DNA of 64,000 nt from Streptomyces griseoloalbus. GTDB taxonomy: Bacteria > Actinomycetota > Actinomycetes > Streptomycetales > Streptomycetaceae. Of the stretch, positions 1 to 7,299 are shown piece by piece. The stretch spans positions 1 through 64,000 of the forward strand of contig BMUD01000014.1 in assembly GCA_014650015.1 (NCBI GenBank), in the 5' to 3' direction. Made by a program: the position numbers and the translations under genes. The notes under the pieces are model-generated. The model saw only the letters and a list, made by a program, of their open reading frames with translations, ran no database searches and was not told where the DNA came from. Positions within the stretch are counted from its first letter, which is position 1. Every line of letters begins with the position of its first letter.

Positions 1-114
1 GTACGTCAGTGGCCGCCCCGGCCGTACGTCAGTGGCCGCCCCGGCCGTACGTCAGTGGCCGCCCCGGCCGTACGTCAGTGGCCGCCCCGGCCGTACGGCA
101 GTGGGGGCCTGGTC
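1..114. repeat. 23-bp tandem repeat array at the window edge
   Basis: Four perfect copies of a 23-bp unit fill positions 1-92 and may continue left of the window. Each unit starts GTACGTCAGT and ends with the inverted repeat GGCC-gcccc-GGCC. A degenerate fifth copy follows at 93-114. The array lies downstream of the DUF2530 gene stop. No function is known to me. The units could act as a protein-binding array or a slippage-prone spacer. Confidence 0.85.
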
Positions 115-146
115 GTACGCCGTGGTGCACACGGCGGGTGAGGGGG

Positions 147-452
147 TCAGTCGGCCGACGGGGCGGGGGACTGGTCCGGGCGCGGTGCCGCTTCGGCATC
201 CGCCTGCGCCCGCTTGATCGCGGCGTCGCGCTTGCGGACGTACCAGATGCCTATGAAGCCGAGCCCGCCGCCGGCCAGGCAGGTCCACAGCCACCAGGTG
301 TGACCGTGGTCGTCGAACCAGCCGTAGAACGGCAACTGCGCCAGGAACAGGGCGAACCAGACGATCGTGCCGCCGATGACGGTGGCGACCACGGGGCCCT
401 CCAGGGGCTCCGGCGCTTCGTGCTGGGTGGGTTCCGAGAAAAGCCCTGTCAT
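147..452 (-). CDS. DUF2530 small membrane protein
   Basis: This encodes a 101-residue protein with two predicted membrane segments, at about residues 21-40 and 54-74, separated by a short acidic/His-rich loop. A charged C-terminal tail (KRDAAIKRAQADAEAA) is rich in Ala, Lys and Pro. Size and topology match the actinobacterial DUF2530 family, whose function is unknown. There is no Shine-Dalgarno before the ATG at 452. Instead TAAGCT lies six bases upstream, which fits a leaderless transcript. It is divergent from the NCS2 permease at 634. Confidence 0.8.
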   Translation of the reverse strand: MTGLFSEPTQHEAPEPLEGPVVATVIGGTIVWFALFLAQLPFYGWFDDHGHTWWLWTCLAGGGLGFIGIWYVRKRDAAIKRAQADAEAAPRPDQSPAPSAD

Positions 453-633
453 GCGGACAGCTTACGAGGGACGGGCCGCGTGAGGTGAGTCGCATCGGCC
501 ACACCGGTCTACGCGCGGAGATAGCGGAGTCACTGCTATATGTTCATACTGAAACCGTTTGTCTCTGACCACTTCTGTTCGTAGAAAACACCAAAGGGTT
601 TCGGGGGAGGCCCGCCGGTGATGAGGTCCCTGC

Positions 634-2082
634 ATGTCCACGTCGGCCCCCGCCAAGGCCCCCACCCCTGATCAGCCGGGGTCCGGCGCCGCGTCCGGCC
701 TCGACCGCTACTTCCGGATCTCCGAGCGCGGCAGCACCCTGTCCCGTGAGATCCGTGGCGGCTTCGCCACCTTCTTCGCCATGGCCTACATCATCGTGCT
801 GAACCCGATCATCCTGGGCAGCGCGAAGGACATGTACGGCAACCAGCTCGACAACGGTCAGCTGGTCACCGCGACCGCCCTGACCGCGGCGTTCACCACG
901 CTCCTCATGGGAGTCATCGGCAACGTCCCGATCGCGCTCGCCGCCGGCCTGGGCGTGAACTCGGTCGTCGCGCTCCAGCTCGCGCCGCGCATGTCGTGGC
1001 CGGACGCCATGGGCATGGTGGTGCTGGCCGGTTTCGTGGTGATGCTGCTGGTCGCCACCGGGCTGCGCGAGCGCGTGATGAACGCCGTCCCGCACGGCCT
1101 GCGCAAGGCCATCGCCATCGGCATCGGCCTGTTCATCATGCTGATCGGCCTGGTCGACTCCGGTTTCGTCTCCCGTATCCCGGACGTCGCCCAGACCACC
1201 GTCCCGCTCCAGCTCGGCGGCGACGGCCACCTCAACGGCTGGCCGGTCCTCGTCTTCATCCTCGGCGCGCTGCTCACCCTGGCGCTGATCGTGCGCAAGG
1301 TGCCCGGCGCGATCCTCATCTCGATCGTCGCGATGACGGTCGTCGCGGTGGTCATCAACGCCGTGGCGGACGTCCCCTCCTGGGGCCTGACCACCCCGAA
1401 GTGGCCCGGCAACCCGGTGGCCACCCCCGACTTCGGCCTCGTCGGCGAGGTCAGCCTGTTCGGCGGGTTCGCCAAGGTGGGCGTGCTGACCGGCATCCTG
1501 TTCGTCTTCACCGTGCTGCTGTCGTGCTTCTTCGACGCGATGGGCACGATCATGGGCGTCTCGGACGAGGCCAAGCTGACCGACGCGCAGGGTCAGATGC
1601 CCGGCATCAACAAGGTCCTGTTCATCGACGGTGTCGCGGTCGCCGCGGGCGGTGCCAGCTCCTCCTCGGCCACCACCGCCTTCGTGGAGTCCACCGCCGG
1701 GGTCGGCGAGGGCGCGCGCACCGGCTTCGCCAACGTCGTCACCGGCGGCCTGTTCGCGGTGGCGCTGTTCCTCACGCCCGTCGCCACGATGGTCCCGTCC
1801 CAGGCGGCCACGCCGGCGCTGCTCGCCGTGGGCTTCCTGATCCTGGCGGGCTCGGTCAAGGAGATCGACTGGGCGGACCACACGATCGCCATTCCGGCCT
1901 TCGTGACGATGGTGATGATGCCGTTCACCTACTCGATCACCAACGGCATCGGCATGGGCTTCATCACCTTCGTGGTGCTGCGCCTGGCGGCCGGCCGGGG
2001 CCGGGAGGTCCCGCCGGCGATGTACGTGGTGGCGGGGGTCTTCGCCTTCTACTACCTGATGCCGGCGCTGGGCCTGACCTGA
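634..2082 (+). CDS. NCS2 family (AzgA-like) purine/xanthine-uracil permease
   Basis: This 482-residue multispanning protein is a nucleobase:cation symporter-2 family permease of the AzgA-like branch. That branch imports hypoxanthine, adenine, guanine or related bases by proton symport across the cytoplasmic membrane. Supporting features are the N-terminal RYFRISERGSTLSREIRGG block, the alternating hydrophobic helices and a conserved central segment ending GGASSSSATTAFVES that carries substrate-binding residues in this family. The start is the ATG at 634, preceded by TGAGGT. A close paralogue sits at 49116-50558 on the minus strand of this same window. Substrate cannot be decided from sequence alone. 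Confidence 0.9.
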   Translation: MSTSAPAKAPTPDQPGSGAASGLDRYFRISERGSTLSREIRGGFATFFAMAYIIVLNPIILGSAKDMYGNQLDNGQLVTATALTAAFTTLLMGVIGNVPIALAAGLGVNSVVALQLAPRMSWPDAMGMVVLAGFVVMLLVATGLRERVMNAVPHGLRKAIAIGIGLFIMLIGLVDSGFVSRIPDVAQTTVPLQLGGDGHLNGWPVLVFILGALLTLALIVRKVPGAILISIVAMTVVAVVINAVADVPSWGLTTPKWPGNPVATPDFGLVGEVSLFGGFAKVGVLTGILFVFTVLLSCFFDAMGTIMGVSDEAKLTDAQGQMPGINKVLFIDGVAVAAGGASSSSATTAFVESTAGVGEGARTGFANVVTGGLFAVALFLTPVATMVPSQAATPALLAVGFLILAGSVKEIDWADHTIAIPAFVTMVMMPFTYSITNGIGMGFITFVVLRLAAGRGREVPPAMYVVAGVFAFYYLMPALGLT

Positions 2083-2105
2083 CCGCGCTCGCCAAGGGGC
2101 TGGGC

Positions 2106-2294
2106 TCAGGTGACCCCGTAGAACTTCTCCGTCTCCTCGACGGCGGTCCGGAACCGCTGGTCGAAGTCATCGCGCATGAGCGTCCGGACGACATAGTCCT
2201 GGACGCTCATGCCGCGTTGGGCGGCATGATGCCGGAGTCGTTCGAGCAGTTCGTGGTCCATCCGCAGGCTGAGCACGTCGGTCCCCATGCGCAC
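2106..2294 (-). CDS. Ribbon-helix-helix DNA-binding protein (orphan antitoxin-like)
   Basis: This 62-residue protein has the ribbon-helix-helix pattern. A short beta strand (TDVLSLRMD, about residues 5-13) is followed by helix-turn-helix-like segments containing ELLERLRHHAAQRGMSVQDYVVRTL. Such CopG/Arc-type proteins bind DNA as dimers and are often antitoxins or autoregulators. No toxin gene is adjacent, so I call it orphan. An internal Met at residue 3 could also be the start. An inverted repeat GATCAC-N8-GTGATC at 2341-2360 just upstream is a plausible autoregulatory operator. Confidence 0.7.
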   Translation of the reverse strand: MRMGTDVLSLRMDHELLERLRHHAAQRGMSVQDYVVRTLMRDDFDQRFRTAVEETEKFYGVT

Positions 2295-2340
2295 GAGCGT
2301 TGCCGCACGCTGTGGTGCGGCGTGGGGCGTTTCGCGTACG

Positions 2341-2360
2341 GATCACTCGTATGGGTGATC
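2341..2360. promoter_or_regulatory. Inverted repeat upstream of the RHH gene
   Basis: GATCAC (2341-2346) and GTGATC (2355-2360) form a perfect 6-bp inverted repeat with an 8-bp spacer. It lies 46 bp upstream of the ribbon-helix-helix start codon. Autoregulation by the RHH protein is inferred, not shown. Confidence 0.4.
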
Positions 2361-2408
2361 TGATGTGACAGTGGCGGGGTTCATGGCGCTGATGCGCACC
2401 CCGAGTGG

Positions 2409-2440
2409 TCTTTAGCGAGAGTAATGAGTTACGCTAAAGA
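2409..2440. promoter_or_regulatory. Probable MarR operator
   Basis: TCTTTAGCG (2409-2417) and CGCTAAAGA (2432-2440) are perfect 9-bp inverted arms around a 14-bp centre, ending two bases before the MarR ATG at 2443. The right arm overlaps TACGCT (2430-2435), a -10-like hexamer seven bases from the ATG. The mRNA is therefore probably leaderless and repressor binding would block the promoter directly. Confidence 0.7.
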
Positions 2441-2442
2441 AC

Positions 2443-2880
2443 ATGTCGGACCTCAGCCATGGCGACGACGCAGCCGCCGTGAACGCCCTCCGCTCCGCCG
2501 TGATGCGACTGTCCCGTCGGCTCAAGCACCAGCGTGTCGACGAGTCGCTCAGCCCCACCGAGATGTCGGTGCTCGGCACCCTGGCCCGCTGCGGGCGGGC
2601 CACCCCGGGCGAGCTCGCCCGCAAGGAACACGTCCAGCCGCCGTCGATGACCCGCATCGTGGCCCTGCTGGAGGCCAAGGGACTGGTCCGGCTGGAGCCG
2701 CACCCGGACGACCGGCGCCAGAAGGTCGTCACGCAGACCGAGCGGGCCGAGGCGATGCTCGAGGAGAGCCGCCGCAAGCGGAACGCGTTCCTGGCCTCGC
2801 TGGTCGAGGAACTCGACGAGGACGAGTGGGCGACACTCCGCGCCGCCGCCCCCGTGCTGGAGAAACTCGCGCACGTCTGA
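2443..2880 (+). CDS. MarR family transcriptional regulator
   Basis: This 145-residue winged-helix regulator matches the usual MarR length. The wHTH core runs at about residues 38-100. It includes LSPTEMSVLGTLARCG, the recognition region PPSMTRIVALLEAKGLV and the wing LEPHPDDRRQKVV, which carries the DDRR signature. Flanking helices mediate dimerisation. The gene is followed 33 bp downstream by an MFS exporter gene, the classic arrangement in which MarR represses its own pump until a ligand binds. A perfect 9-bp inverted repeat overlaps its promoter. The start is the ATG at 2443, with no good Shine-Dalgarno, consistent with leaderless translation. Confidence 0.9.
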   Translation: MSDLSHGDDAAAVNALRSAVMRLSRRLKHQRVDESLSPTEMSVLGTLARCGRATPGELARKEHVQPPSMTRIVALLEAKGLVRLEPHPDDRRQKVVTQTERAEAMLEESRRKRNAFLASLVEELDEDEWATLRAAAPVLEKLAHV

Positions 2881-2913
2881 CCACGCAGCAGCAGTGACAA
2901 GGAGGCGACCCCT

Positions 2914-4278
2914 TTGAGTTCGGGAACCGGAGCAGCTTCCGCCCCCGCACCTGACCCCCACGACACCGCGTCCGCCCCCGACACCACAGCCCCCAAGAAC
3001 TCGATGTTCTCCTCGCTGAGGATCAGGAACTACCGCCTGTTCTTCCTCGGCCAGGTGGTCTCCAACACCGGCACCTGGATGCAGCGCATCGCCCAGGACT
3101 GGCTGGTGCTCAGCCTCACCGGCTCCTCGGCCGCCGTCGGCATCACCACGGCCCTGCAGTTCCTGCCCATGCTGCTGTTCGGCCTGTACGGCGGCGTCCT
3201 CGTCGACCGTCTGCGCAAGCGCCCCACACTGCTCGTCACCCAGACCGCGATGGCCCTCACCGCGATCGCGCTCGCCGCCCTCACCCTCACCGGCCACGTC
3301 CAGGTCTGGCACGTCTACCTCGCCGCCTTCGCCGTCGGCCTCGCGACCGTCGTCGACAACCCGGCCCGCCAGTCCTTCGTCTCCGAACTGGTCGGCCCCG
3401 GCCAGCTGCAGAACGCGGTCAGCCTGAACTCCGCGAACTTCCAGTCCGCCCGGCTGGTCGGCCCCGCCGTCGCGGGTGTGCTGATCACCGGCGTCGGCAC
3501 GGGCTGGGCGTTCCTCCTCAACGGCCTGTCGTTCATCGCGCCGCTGACCGGCCTGATGCTGATGCGCGGCCGGGAGCTGCACGCCGTCGAGCGCGCCCCG
3601 CGCGGCAAGGGACAGCTGCGGGAGGGCCTGCGCTATGTCGCCGGGCGGCCCGAGCTGATCTGGCCGATCGTCCTGGTCGGCTTCATCGGCACCTTCGCCT
3701 TCAACTTCCCCGTCTACCTGTCGGCCTTCGCCGACGACGTCTTCGACGGGGGCGCGGGCGCCTACAGCCTGTTCAACACGCTGGCGGCGGTCGGTTCCGT
3801 GTCCGGCGCCCTGCTCGCCGCCCGGCGCGGCACGGCCCGGCTGCGCCTGCTGATCCTCGGCGCGCTGGCCTTCGGCGTCGTGGAGATCGTGGCCGCCGTC
3901 TCCCCGGCCCTGTGGATGTTCGCCCTGCTGATGATCCCGCTGGGCCTGTTCGCGATGACGGTCAACGTCACCACCAACACCAGCCTGCAGATGGCGACGG
4001 ACCCGGCGGTGCGCGGCCGCGTGATGGCCCTGTACATGATGGTCTTCCTCGGCGGTTCCCCGGTCGGCGCCCCGATCGTCGGCTGGATCACCGACACCTA
4101 CGGCGCCCGGGTCGGCCTCGCGGCGGGCGGCGCGATCGCCGCCCTCGCCGCGGCCGTCATCGGCCTGATCCTCGCCCGGGTCGGCGGCCTGCGCCTGTCG
4201 GTCGGCTGGCACGGCGGCCATCCGCGGGTCCGGTTCGTCCCACGGGAGCGGCAGGAGGCGCTGGTGCCGGTGGCGTAG
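2914..4278 (+). CDS. MFS transporter (drug-exporter-like)
   Basis: This 454-residue major facilitator protein begins at a TTG codon. The choice is supported by an excellent AAGGAGG at 2898-2904. After a disordered Ala/Pro-rich leader of about 28 residues, twelve hydrophobic helices follow. They include GQVVSNTGTWMQRIAQDWLVL in TM1 and the loop-2 motif GGVLVDRLRKRP between TM2 and TM3. This set is typical of the MFS_3/enterobactin-exporter-like subfamily. Its position directly after marR suggests ligand-induced efflux of a toxic compound or secondary metabolite. The substrate is not predictable. Confidence 0.88.
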   Translation: MSSGTGAASAPAPDPHDTASAPDTTAPKNSMFSSLRIRNYRLFFLGQVVSNTGTWMQRIAQDWLVLSLTGSSAAVGITTALQFLPMLLFGLYGGVLVDRLRKRPTLLVTQTAMALTAIALAALTLTGHVQVWHVYLAAFAVGLATVVDNPARQSFVSELVGPGQLQNAVSLNSANFQSARLVGPAVAGVLITGVGTGWAFLLNGLSFIAPLTGLMLMRGRELHAVERAPRGKGQLREGLRYVAGRPELIWPIVLVGFIGTFAFNFPVYLSAFADDVFDGGAGAYSLFNTLAAVGSVSGALLAARRGTARLRLLILGALAFGVVEIVAAVSPALWMFALLMIPLGLFAMTVNVTTNTSLQMATDPAVRGRVMALYMMVFLGGSPVGAPIVGWITDTYGARVGLAAGGAIAALAAAVIGLILARVGGLRLSVGWHGGHPRVRFVPRERQEALVPVA

Positions 4279-4426
4279 CGGGCTCCGGCAGGCCCGGTCG
4301 CCGGGGAACGCGGCCGGTCCTGCGGCCCCGGCCGCCGCTCCATGCCTGCGACCGCGCGGCACCACGACGCGCACGGTGGTCGGGACGTGCGGGAGCGTCC
4401 GTACGTTCCACGGTGACACTGGACCC

Positions 4427-4999
4427 ATGAGACTCTTCGCCGCCGTGCTGCCCCCCGACGACGTGGTCCACGAGCTCGCCGTCGAGGTGGGGCGGCTGAA
4501 GAAGCTGCCCGGGGCGGAGGGGCTGCGGTGGACCGGGCGGCCCGGGTGGCACTTCACGCTCGCGTTCTACGGCGAGGTCGACGACGGGCTCGTACCGGCG
4601 CTGACGACACGGCTGGCGCGGGCCGCGTCCCGTACCGAGCCGTTCGAGCTCGCGCTGCGCGGCGGCGGCCAGTTCGGGCGCGGCAGGGCGCTGTGGGCCG
4701 GGGCGGAGGGGGACCTGCGCACGATGCGGCTGCTGGCCGAGCGGGCCGAGGCGGCGGCGCGGAAGGCGGGCGTGCCGATGGAGGAGCACCGCCGCTACAA
4801 GGCCCATCTGACGGTGGCCCGCAGCCGGGACGCCGTCGACGTGCGGCCGTATCTGGACGCCCTGGACGGGTTCCGGAGCCGTACCTGGACCGTGGGCGAG
4901 CTGGTGCTGGTGCGCAGCAACCTGCCGGCGTCGGGGGTTGTGGGCGAGCAGCCCCGTTACGAGGCGGTCGCCCGCCGGGCACTGGGGGCGGCCGGTTAG
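4427..4999 (+). CDS. thpR: RNA 2',3'-cyclic phosphodiesterase (2'-5' RNA ligase family)
   Basis: This 190-residue protein of the 2H phosphoesterase superfamily opens RNA 2',3'-cyclic phosphates. The family was named for a 2'-5' ligase activity seen in vitro. Both signature HxT motifs are present: HFTLAFYG around residue 44 and HLTVARS around residue 126. The start is the ATG giving MRLFAAVLPP, a conserved family N-terminus, and longer upstream extensions look non-coding. It stands alone between the MFS gene and a tiny membrane peptide gene. Confidence 0.88.
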   Translation: MRLFAAVLPPDDVVHELAVEVGRLKKLPGAEGLRWTGRPGWHFTLAFYGEVDDGLVPALTTRLARAASRTEPFELALRGGGQFGRGRALWAGAEGDLRTMRLLAERAEAAARKAGVPMEEHRRYKAHLTVARSRDAVDVRPYLDALDGFRSRTWTVGELVLVRSNLPASGVVGEQPRYEAVARRALGAAG

Positions 5000-5009
5000 G
5001 CTCGAAGGC

Positions 5010-5102
5010 GTGGACCCGAAGACCCGGAACCGGATCATGGCCGGTGCGCTCGTACTGATGTTCGTCGTGGTGGCGCTGGCGGCGGCGCTAGGACCTGTCT
5101 GA
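5010..5102 (+). CDS. Tiny single-span membrane peptide, 3' end rewritten by a repeat element
   Basis: A GTG at 5010 opens a 30-codon frame encoding a basic head (VDPKTRNRIM) and one hydrophobic helix (AGALVLMFVVVALAAAL). This design resembles small conserved Streptomyces membrane peptides I have seen, but I cannot name the family. The last codons (Gly-Pro-Val-stop) come from the left end of the MITE-like element that begins at about 5088, so the natural C-terminus has probably been replaced. A GAAGG at 5004-5008 is too close to be a good ribosome-binding site, so a leaderless start is possible. Confidence 0.5.
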   Translation: MDPKTRNRIMAGALVLMFVVVALAAALGPV

Positions 5103-5276
5103 CCATCCGCGTCGTCGCCCGCAGGGCGGCCTCGCGGTGTCAGGTGCGTGCTCTCGGCGTGCCGGGCGTAGAGCCTCGTACGGGATGTACTCGGCTCTGC
5201 GCCCGGTGCGGCGAGAGTGCCTGCATGGCGTGGCGTCGCGCGGCAGGCGGGAATTGTCGGACAGGCCCTCTAGGGG
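5088..5276. mobile_element. MITE-like hairpin element, about 185 bp
   Basis: The element's outer ends are imperfect terminal inverted repeats. The left end reads CTAGGACCTGTCTGACCA and the right end, read inward on the minus strand, CTAGAGGGCCTGTCCGACAA. A CTAG at each end could be a target duplication. The inner halves are also inverted copies: the left arm around 5148-5182 and the right arm around 5188-5222 share CTCTCG, GGGCG and AGAGCC blocks, so nearly the whole element can fold into one hairpin. No transposase is encoded. Similar ends occur on Streptomyces IS5-type elements, which might mobilise it; that link is from memory. Confidence 0.65.
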
Positions 5277-5312
5277 GTGGCGCCGCCGCCGGCCGTCGCG
5301 GCATGCCCGCTC

Positions 5313-6311
5313 CTACCAGGCGAACGCCTCCGGGGACGGCCCGGGGCCCGGGAAGATCTCGTCCAGCGAGGTCAGCAGCTCCTCGCTGAGCTCCAGTTCG
5401 ACGGCCCGGAGCGCGGAGGCCAGCTGCGCGGCGGTGCGGGGACCGACGATCGGGCCGGTCACCCCGGGCCGGGTGAGCAGCCAGGCCAGCGCGGCCTCGC
5501 CGGGCTCGATGCCGTGCTTGTCGAGCAGATCCTCGTACGCCTGGATTTGGGCACGGGACGAGGGGTCGGCGAGGGCGTCGGCGGCCCGGCCGGAGGCGCG
5601 GCGACCGCCCTCGACCTCCTTCCTGATCACACCGCCCAGCAGACCGCCGTGCAGCGGCGACCACGGGATGACCCCGAGTCCGTAGTCCCGCGCGGCCGGG
5701 ATGACCTCCATCTCGGCGCGGCGCTCGGCGAGGTTGTAGAGGCACTGCTCGCTGACCAGCCCGATGGTGCCGCCGCGCCGGGCCGCGATCTCGTTGGCCT
5801 GGGCGATCTTGTAGCCGGGGAAGTTGGAGGAGCCGACGTAGAGGACCTTGCCCTGCTGGACGAGGACGTCGATGGCCTGCCAGATCTCCTCGAACGGGGT
5901 GTTCCGGTCGACGTGGTGGAACTGGTAGACGTCGATGTAGTCGGTCCCCAGCCGCTTGAGCGAGGCATCGACCGCCCGCCGGATGTTCACCGCGGACAGC
6001 TTGTCGTGGTTGGGCCAGGCCTCGCCGTCGGCGCCCATGTTCCCGTACACCTTGGTGGCCAGCACGACCTTGTCGCGCCGTCCCTCGCCCTTGGCGAACC
6101 AGCTGCCGATGATGCTTTCGGTGCGGCCCTTGTTCTCGCCCCAGCCGTACACGTTGGCGGTGTCGAAGAAGTTGATCCCGGCGTCCAGCGCCGCGTCCAT
6201 GATGGCGTGACTGTCGGCCTCGTCGGTCTGCGGGCCGAAGTTCATCGTCCCGAGGACGAGCCGGCTGACCTTGAGTCCCGTGCGTCCGAGCTGCGTGTAC
6301 TTCATGGTCAT
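5313..6311 (-). CDS. Aldo/keto reductase
   Basis: This 332-residue protein has the (beta/alpha)8 aldo/keto reductase layout. It begins with KYTQLGRTGLKVSRLVLGTM and carries the catalytic Asp/Tyr region DTANVYGWGENKGRTE. The conserved Lys sits in DKVVLATKVYG, the His in DYIDVYQFHHVD, and an NADPH-binding tail in GVTGPIVGPRTAAQL. It belongs to the AKR groups that reduce or dehydrogenate small carbonyl compounds in the cytosol. The substrate is unknown. A second Met two codons in (MKYTQLG) is an equally plausible start. It is transcribed toward the hairpin element and away from the VapC relic. Confidence 0.9.
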   Translation of the reverse strand: MTMKYTQLGRTGLKVSRLVLGTMNFGPQTDEADSHAIMDAALDAGINFFDTANVYGWGENKGRTESIIGSWFAKGEGRRDKVVLATKVYGNMGADGEAWPNHDKLSAVNIRRAVDASLKRLGTDYIDVYQFHHVDRNTPFEEIWQAIDVLVQQGKVLYVGSSNFPGYKIAQANEIAARRGGTIGLVSEQCLYNLAERRAEMEVIPAARDYGLGVIPWSPLHGGLLGGVIRKEVEGGRRASGRAADALADPSSRAQIQAYEDLLDKHGIEPGEAALAWLLTRPGVTGPIVGPRTAAQLASALRAVELELSEELLTSLDEIFPGPGPSPEAFAW

Positions 6312-6335
6312 CCAGCCAACGGCTTGGAGTGCGCT

Positions 6336-6500
6336 CTATGCAAGTGGTCGGTCTGCCGTGCCCGCGGGGACGACCCCGGCCATCTGCTGTCCGGTGGCCG
6401 AGGCGATCATGCCGAGGTCACCGTCGTCGTGCGGGACGACGGCGCCGTGGCGCTCGGCTGTCGCCGCGATGATCAGGTGGAATTGCCCTCCGTTCGCTAT
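6336..6500 (-). pseudogene. C-terminal relic of a VapC-type PIN-domain toxin
   Basis: On the minus strand the frame ending at the TAG at 6336-6338 reads FHLIIAATAERHGAVV, then PHDDGDLGMIASATGQQ and VVPAGTAD. This matches the C-terminal third of VapC PIN-domain RNases, in which LIAATA, RHG, HxDxDF and an Ile-Ala-x-x-Thr-Gly-Gln-x segment followed by WVVP are typical. There is no N-terminal half, no start codon context and no VapB antitoxin upstream. Only about 50 codons remain. I read it as the decayed end of a toxin-antitoxin locus. Confidence 0.55.
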
Positions 6501-6536
6501 CGAGGGGTTTGTTCCCCCTGGCCTCCCCGCGGGCCG

Positions 6537-7211
6537 CTACGTCCCGTACGGCCCGCCCAGGTCCCAGCCCTGCCGCAGCGCCTCCGCGAAGGCCGCCGCG
6601 ATCTTGTGTTCGCCGCTTTCGTTGGGATGCGTGCCGTCGTACGTGTCGGTGTGGAAGTCGTACGACGGGGGCGGCGGGACGAGCAGCAGCGAGGAGCCCG
6701 GTTCGTCCAGATCGGTGAGGGTCTTCGCCAGCAGTTCGTTGAAGTGGGTGACCTGCTCGGCGAAGGACGGATCGGCCTCCACCCGGATGTTCGGGAGCAC
6801 GGGCAGCACGGCCACGCGGATGCGCGGGTTGGCCTCCCGCGCCCCGGCGACGAAGGCGCGGACGTTGTCCGCCGTCTGCTCGGCGTTGGTGTAGAAGCCC
6901 AGGTCGATCAGGCCCAGCGACACGAGCAGCACGTCCGCGCGGCAGGAGCGCACGGTCCCACCGATCAACGGGGCCATGTGCTGCCAGCCCTCGCCCCAGC
7001 CGGCCAGGTGGGAGCGGGGGAAGCCGGGGTCCGCGTACGCGTACGAGGTGGGGGCGTCCGTCGACCGGTCGTGCAGCGCCTCGCGCGGGCCGACCAGCGT
7101 GAAGGGGCGGCCGTACGCGGTGTTCAGGTGCTGCCACAGCCGGTAGCGCCAGGTGTGTTCACCCGCGCTCCCGATCGTCATCGAGTCACCTACGGGCATG
7201 AACCTGAGCAC
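6537..7211 (-). CDS. SGNH/GDSL-type esterase
   Basis: This protein of about 224 residues is a GDSL-family hydrolase. Block I is MPVGDSMTIGSAGE with the nucleophile Ser near residue 10. A Gly-containing block follows at VSLGLIDLGF, and block V is YDGTHPNESG carrying the Asp-x-x-His pair. Such enzymes hydrolyse esters or remove acetyl groups from carbohydrates. I chose the GTG at 7211 because the conserved fold begins immediately after it; the ATG at 7199 is an alternative. An upstream in-frame ATG would overlap the divergent gene's start. A perfect 9-bp inverted repeat sits directly upstream of this start. Confidence 0.82.
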   Translation of the reverse strand: MLRFMPVGDSMTIGSAGEHTWRYRLWQHLNTAYGRPFTLVGPREALHDRSTDAPTSYAYADPGFPRSHLAGWGEGWQHMAPLIGGTVRSCRADVLLVSLGLIDLGFYTNAEQTADNVRAFVAGAREANPRIRVAVLPVLPNIRVEADPSFAEQVTHFNELLAKTLTDLDEPGSSLLLVPPPPSYDFHTDTYDGTHPNESGEHKIAAAFAEALRQGWDLGGPYGT

Positions 7212-7232
7212 CCGATCATCATGGATGATCGG
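7212..7232. promoter_or_regulatory. Perfect 9-bp inverted repeat before the SGNH hydrolase
   Basis: CCGATCATC (7212-7220) and GATGATCGG (7224-7232) flank a 3-bp centre, immediately adjoining the hydrolase GTG. It lies in the divergent spacer shared with the gene at 7300, so a regulator bound here could affect both. The binder is unknown. Confidence 0.45.
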
Positions 7233-7299
7233 CCCCGCCACCGCGATGTGAGTCCCGACACCCGCCGTGAAGTGCGCTGAGTAGTGGCACTCTTGGCTC

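Noticed and set aside
1-114. CRISPR array at the left edge
   Set aside because: Copies are directly adjacent with no spacers and no cas genes, so it is a simple tandem repeat.
544-1881. Long minus-strand frame of 445 codons opposite the first NCS2 permease
   Set aside because: Asp/Glu/His/Arg/Gly-rich composition typical of antisense frames in 72% GC DNA; the plus strand encodes a clear permease.
2434-4557. 707-codon minus-strand frame across marR, MFS and thpR
   Set aside because: Low-complexity shadow translation covering three well-supported genes.
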